From CAINVV01 sp963663005 (GTDB taxonomy: Bacteria > Bacteroidota > Bacteroidia > Bacteroidales > Prolixibacteraceae): a stretch of DNA of 64,000 nucleotides. The position numbers were made by a program, and so were the translations under genes. The DNA is taken from positions 1-64,000 of the forward strand of contig CAXXHH010000008.1 in the NCBI GenBank assembly GCA_963663005.2. Direction: 5' to 3'. How positions within the stretch are numbered: position 1 is the first letter of the stretch; each line of letters starts with the position of its first letter. This document shows positions 62,746 to 64,000 of the stretch, one piece after another. The notes below the pieces were generated by a model, which had not been told where the DNA came from, did no database searches, and was given only the letters and a program-made list of their open reading frames with translations.

Positions 62746-63777
62746 CTACTGCATATTGTTTTCCTTGGTGGAAAGTAATCCGCAGGCAGCATAAATATCC
62801 TGTCCACGCGATGCCCGAACCGAGGTGAAGAGTCCCTTGTCGTTGAGCTGATTTTTGAAATGGAGGATAGTTTCTTCATCAGGACTCACCAGCGGCGTTC
62901 CAGGGACGGGATGAAACCGGATCAGATTAATCCGGCATTTAATACCATTCAGTAACCTGGAAAGCTCTTTTACATGCAGTGGCGTATCATTCACACCTTT
63001 AAAGAGAATATATTCAAAGGAAACCCTTCTCTGACCACTAAAATCCCATTTCCGAAGCTCCTCAACGACTTCGCGAATCGGATAGGCTATTTGCACAGGC
63101 ATCAGGCTTTTGCGCTGTTCATCGAAAGGAGTGTGCAGGCTTATTGCCAAATGCGCCTCGCTCTCCTCCAGAAAACGTTTCATCGCCGGAACAATCCCGA
63201 TCGATGAAACAGTTATGCGTCTCGGACTCATCGCGTAGCCCCAGTCGGAAGTCAGGATTTCAATACTTTTGAGCACCTCTTCCAGGTTATCGAACGGTTC
63301 GCCCATCCCCATATAAACGATGTTTGTGACAGATTCAGCCTCTTCAATGCTGCGAATCTGGTTCACTATCTCACCGGCCGACAGTTGCCCCTGAAATCCC
63401 TGCTTGGCTGTCATGCAGAAAAGACACCCCATTTTGCACCCTACCTGCGAAGAGACGCAGACCGTTATACGATCATCGTCGGGGATCATCGCCGTCTCGA
63501 TAAACTTATGGTTGAAAGTGCTAAACAGGTATTTCTTTGTGCCATCGGCGCTCACCTGTACTTTTGTCGGTTGTACAGTGCCTAAATCGTAATTGTCGGC
63601 CAACAGCTCCCTCGCTTTTTTCGATAAGTTACTCATCTCATCAATAGAACCGATTGATTTTTTGTACAACCAGTCAGCGATTTGTTTAGCCGTGAAACCG
63701 GGTAATCCCAATTTTGCTGTGAGTAAAATCAATTCGCTTAGCGTCTTACCAAAAAGCGATTCCTTAGTAGCTTCCAT
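62746..63777 (-). CDS. rlmN: 23S rRNA/tRNA adenine-C2 methyltransferase RlmN
   Basis: The 343-residue radical SAM enzyme has [4Fe-4S] ligands Cys114, Cys118 and Cys121 in GCKMGCLFC and the family marks YMGMGEP, ISLHTP and SFEYILFKGVND. Near the C-terminus RASRGQDIYAACGLL carries the methyl-transferring Cys. It methylates C2 of A2503 in 23S rRNA and A37 in tRNAs. Its length and start (MEATKESLFG) are normal. It begins 3 bases after the stop of the reductase gene to its right, so the two are read together. Confidence 0.96.
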   Translation of the reverse strand: MEATKESLFGKTLSELILLTAKLGLPGFTAKQIADWLYKKSIGSIDEMSNLSKKARELLADNYDLGTVQPTKVQVSADGTKKYLFSTFNHKFIETAMIPDDDRITVCVSSQVGCKMGCLFCMTAKQGFQGQLSAGEIVNQIRSIEEAESVTNIVYMGMGEPFDNLEEVLKSIEILTSDWGYAMSPRRITVSSIGIVPAMKRFLEESEAHLAISLHTPFDEQRKSLMPVQIAYPIREVVEELRKWDFSGQRRVSFEYILFKGVNDTPLHVKELSRLLNGIKCRINLIRFHPVPGTPLVSPDEETILHFKNQLNDKGLFTSVRASRGQDIYAACGLLSTKENNMQ

Positions 63778-63780
63778 CGT

Positions 63781-64000
63781 TTAGAAATATATTTCGGCAT
63801 AAATCTGACCGTACGGAACTCCTTTCTGGATCAGCAGATCCCTGACTTCCACCACCATCAATGCCTGTCCGCAAAGATAGTACTTATCCTCTTTGGGCAG
63901 TTCATCCAGACTTTGCAAATATTCCGTTATCCTACCGGGAAAGTGAACTCCGGTCGTCTCCCGGCTACAGCATCGAATATACCCGCTTCCTAACACTTCC
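63781..64000 (-). CDS. C-terminal end of a ferredoxin-NADP reductase-type protein, cut by window edge
   Basis: The last ~72 residues are visible and end ...YGQIYAEIYF. YYLCGQALMVVEVRDLLIQK is the C-terminal NAD(P)-binding segment of FNR-type flavoprotein reductases, and SGYIRCCSRE fits the strand that precedes it. The upstream FAD-binding part lies outside the window. The product would move electrons between NAD(P)H and ferredoxin or flavodoxin in the cytoplasm, and could serve the iron-sulfur chemistry of RlmN, encoded 3 bases later. Confidence 0.75.
   Translation of the reverse strand, partial: EVLGSGYIRCCSRETTGVHFPGRITEYLQSLDELPKEDKYYLCGQALMVVEVRDLLIQKGVPYGQIYAEIYF

Noticed and set aside
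1..64000. Mobile element or prophage origin of the array
   Set aside because: No integrase, transposase, attachment site, flanking tRNA or change in base composition was seen.

Overview
The window is from a member of the Bacteroidota, probably a Bacteroidales/Marinilabiliales-type organism. The evidence is a SusC/SusD-type glycan uptake locus, lipoproteins with Bacteroidota-style lipoboxes, promoters of the TTG-N18-TAnnTTTG form, and large double MacB/FtsX permeases. Base composition looks uniform, and I saw no rRNA, tRNA, CRISPR array, phage gene or transposase.

Region 1 (1-16.6 kb) is a maltose/starch utilisation locus with two arms around a LacI-type regulator. The minus arm reads susC, susD, a susE-like lipoprotein, a susE/susF-like lipoprotein, then a secreted alpha-amylase-like protein that runs off the left edge. 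The plus arm reads lacI, a maltose-type MFS permease, beta-phosphoglucomutase, a GH65 maltose phosphorylase and a SusA-like GH13 neopullulanase. Together they would bind and import malto-oligosaccharides, trim them in the periplasm, take maltose into the cytoplasm and convert it to glucose 6-phosphate by phosphorolysis. The divergent regulatory region holds a perfect LacI-type palindrome. The last 1.7 kb at the left edge carries seven one-base homopolymer frameshifts.

Region 2 (16.6-52.5 kb) is the striking part: 16 co-directional minus-strand genes. They encode a TolC-type channel, an HlyD/MacA-type adaptor, two LolD/MacB-type ATPases, twelve different ~800-residue double FtsX/MacB permeases and one beta-propeller lipoprotein. 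The permeases have strongly divergent periplasmic domains, but nine share an almost identical C-terminal end. Divergent to this block lie a sigma-54 activator and its histidine kinase (one frameshift). A well-spaced -24/-12 element lies directly upstream of the TolC gene, which suggests the activator controls the export array.

Region 3 (55.3-64 kb) is a mixed set: a membrane protein of unknown function overlapping the kinase tail, an L-arabinose/L-fucose isomerase-family protein, a repeat-filled convergent spacer, a lipase-fold peptidase fused to a DUF5077/DUF3472-like C-terminus, a class C beta-lactamase-type lipoprotein, a papain-like protease without a signal peptide, rlmN, and the C-terminal end of a ferredoxin-NADP reductase-type protein cut by the right edge.
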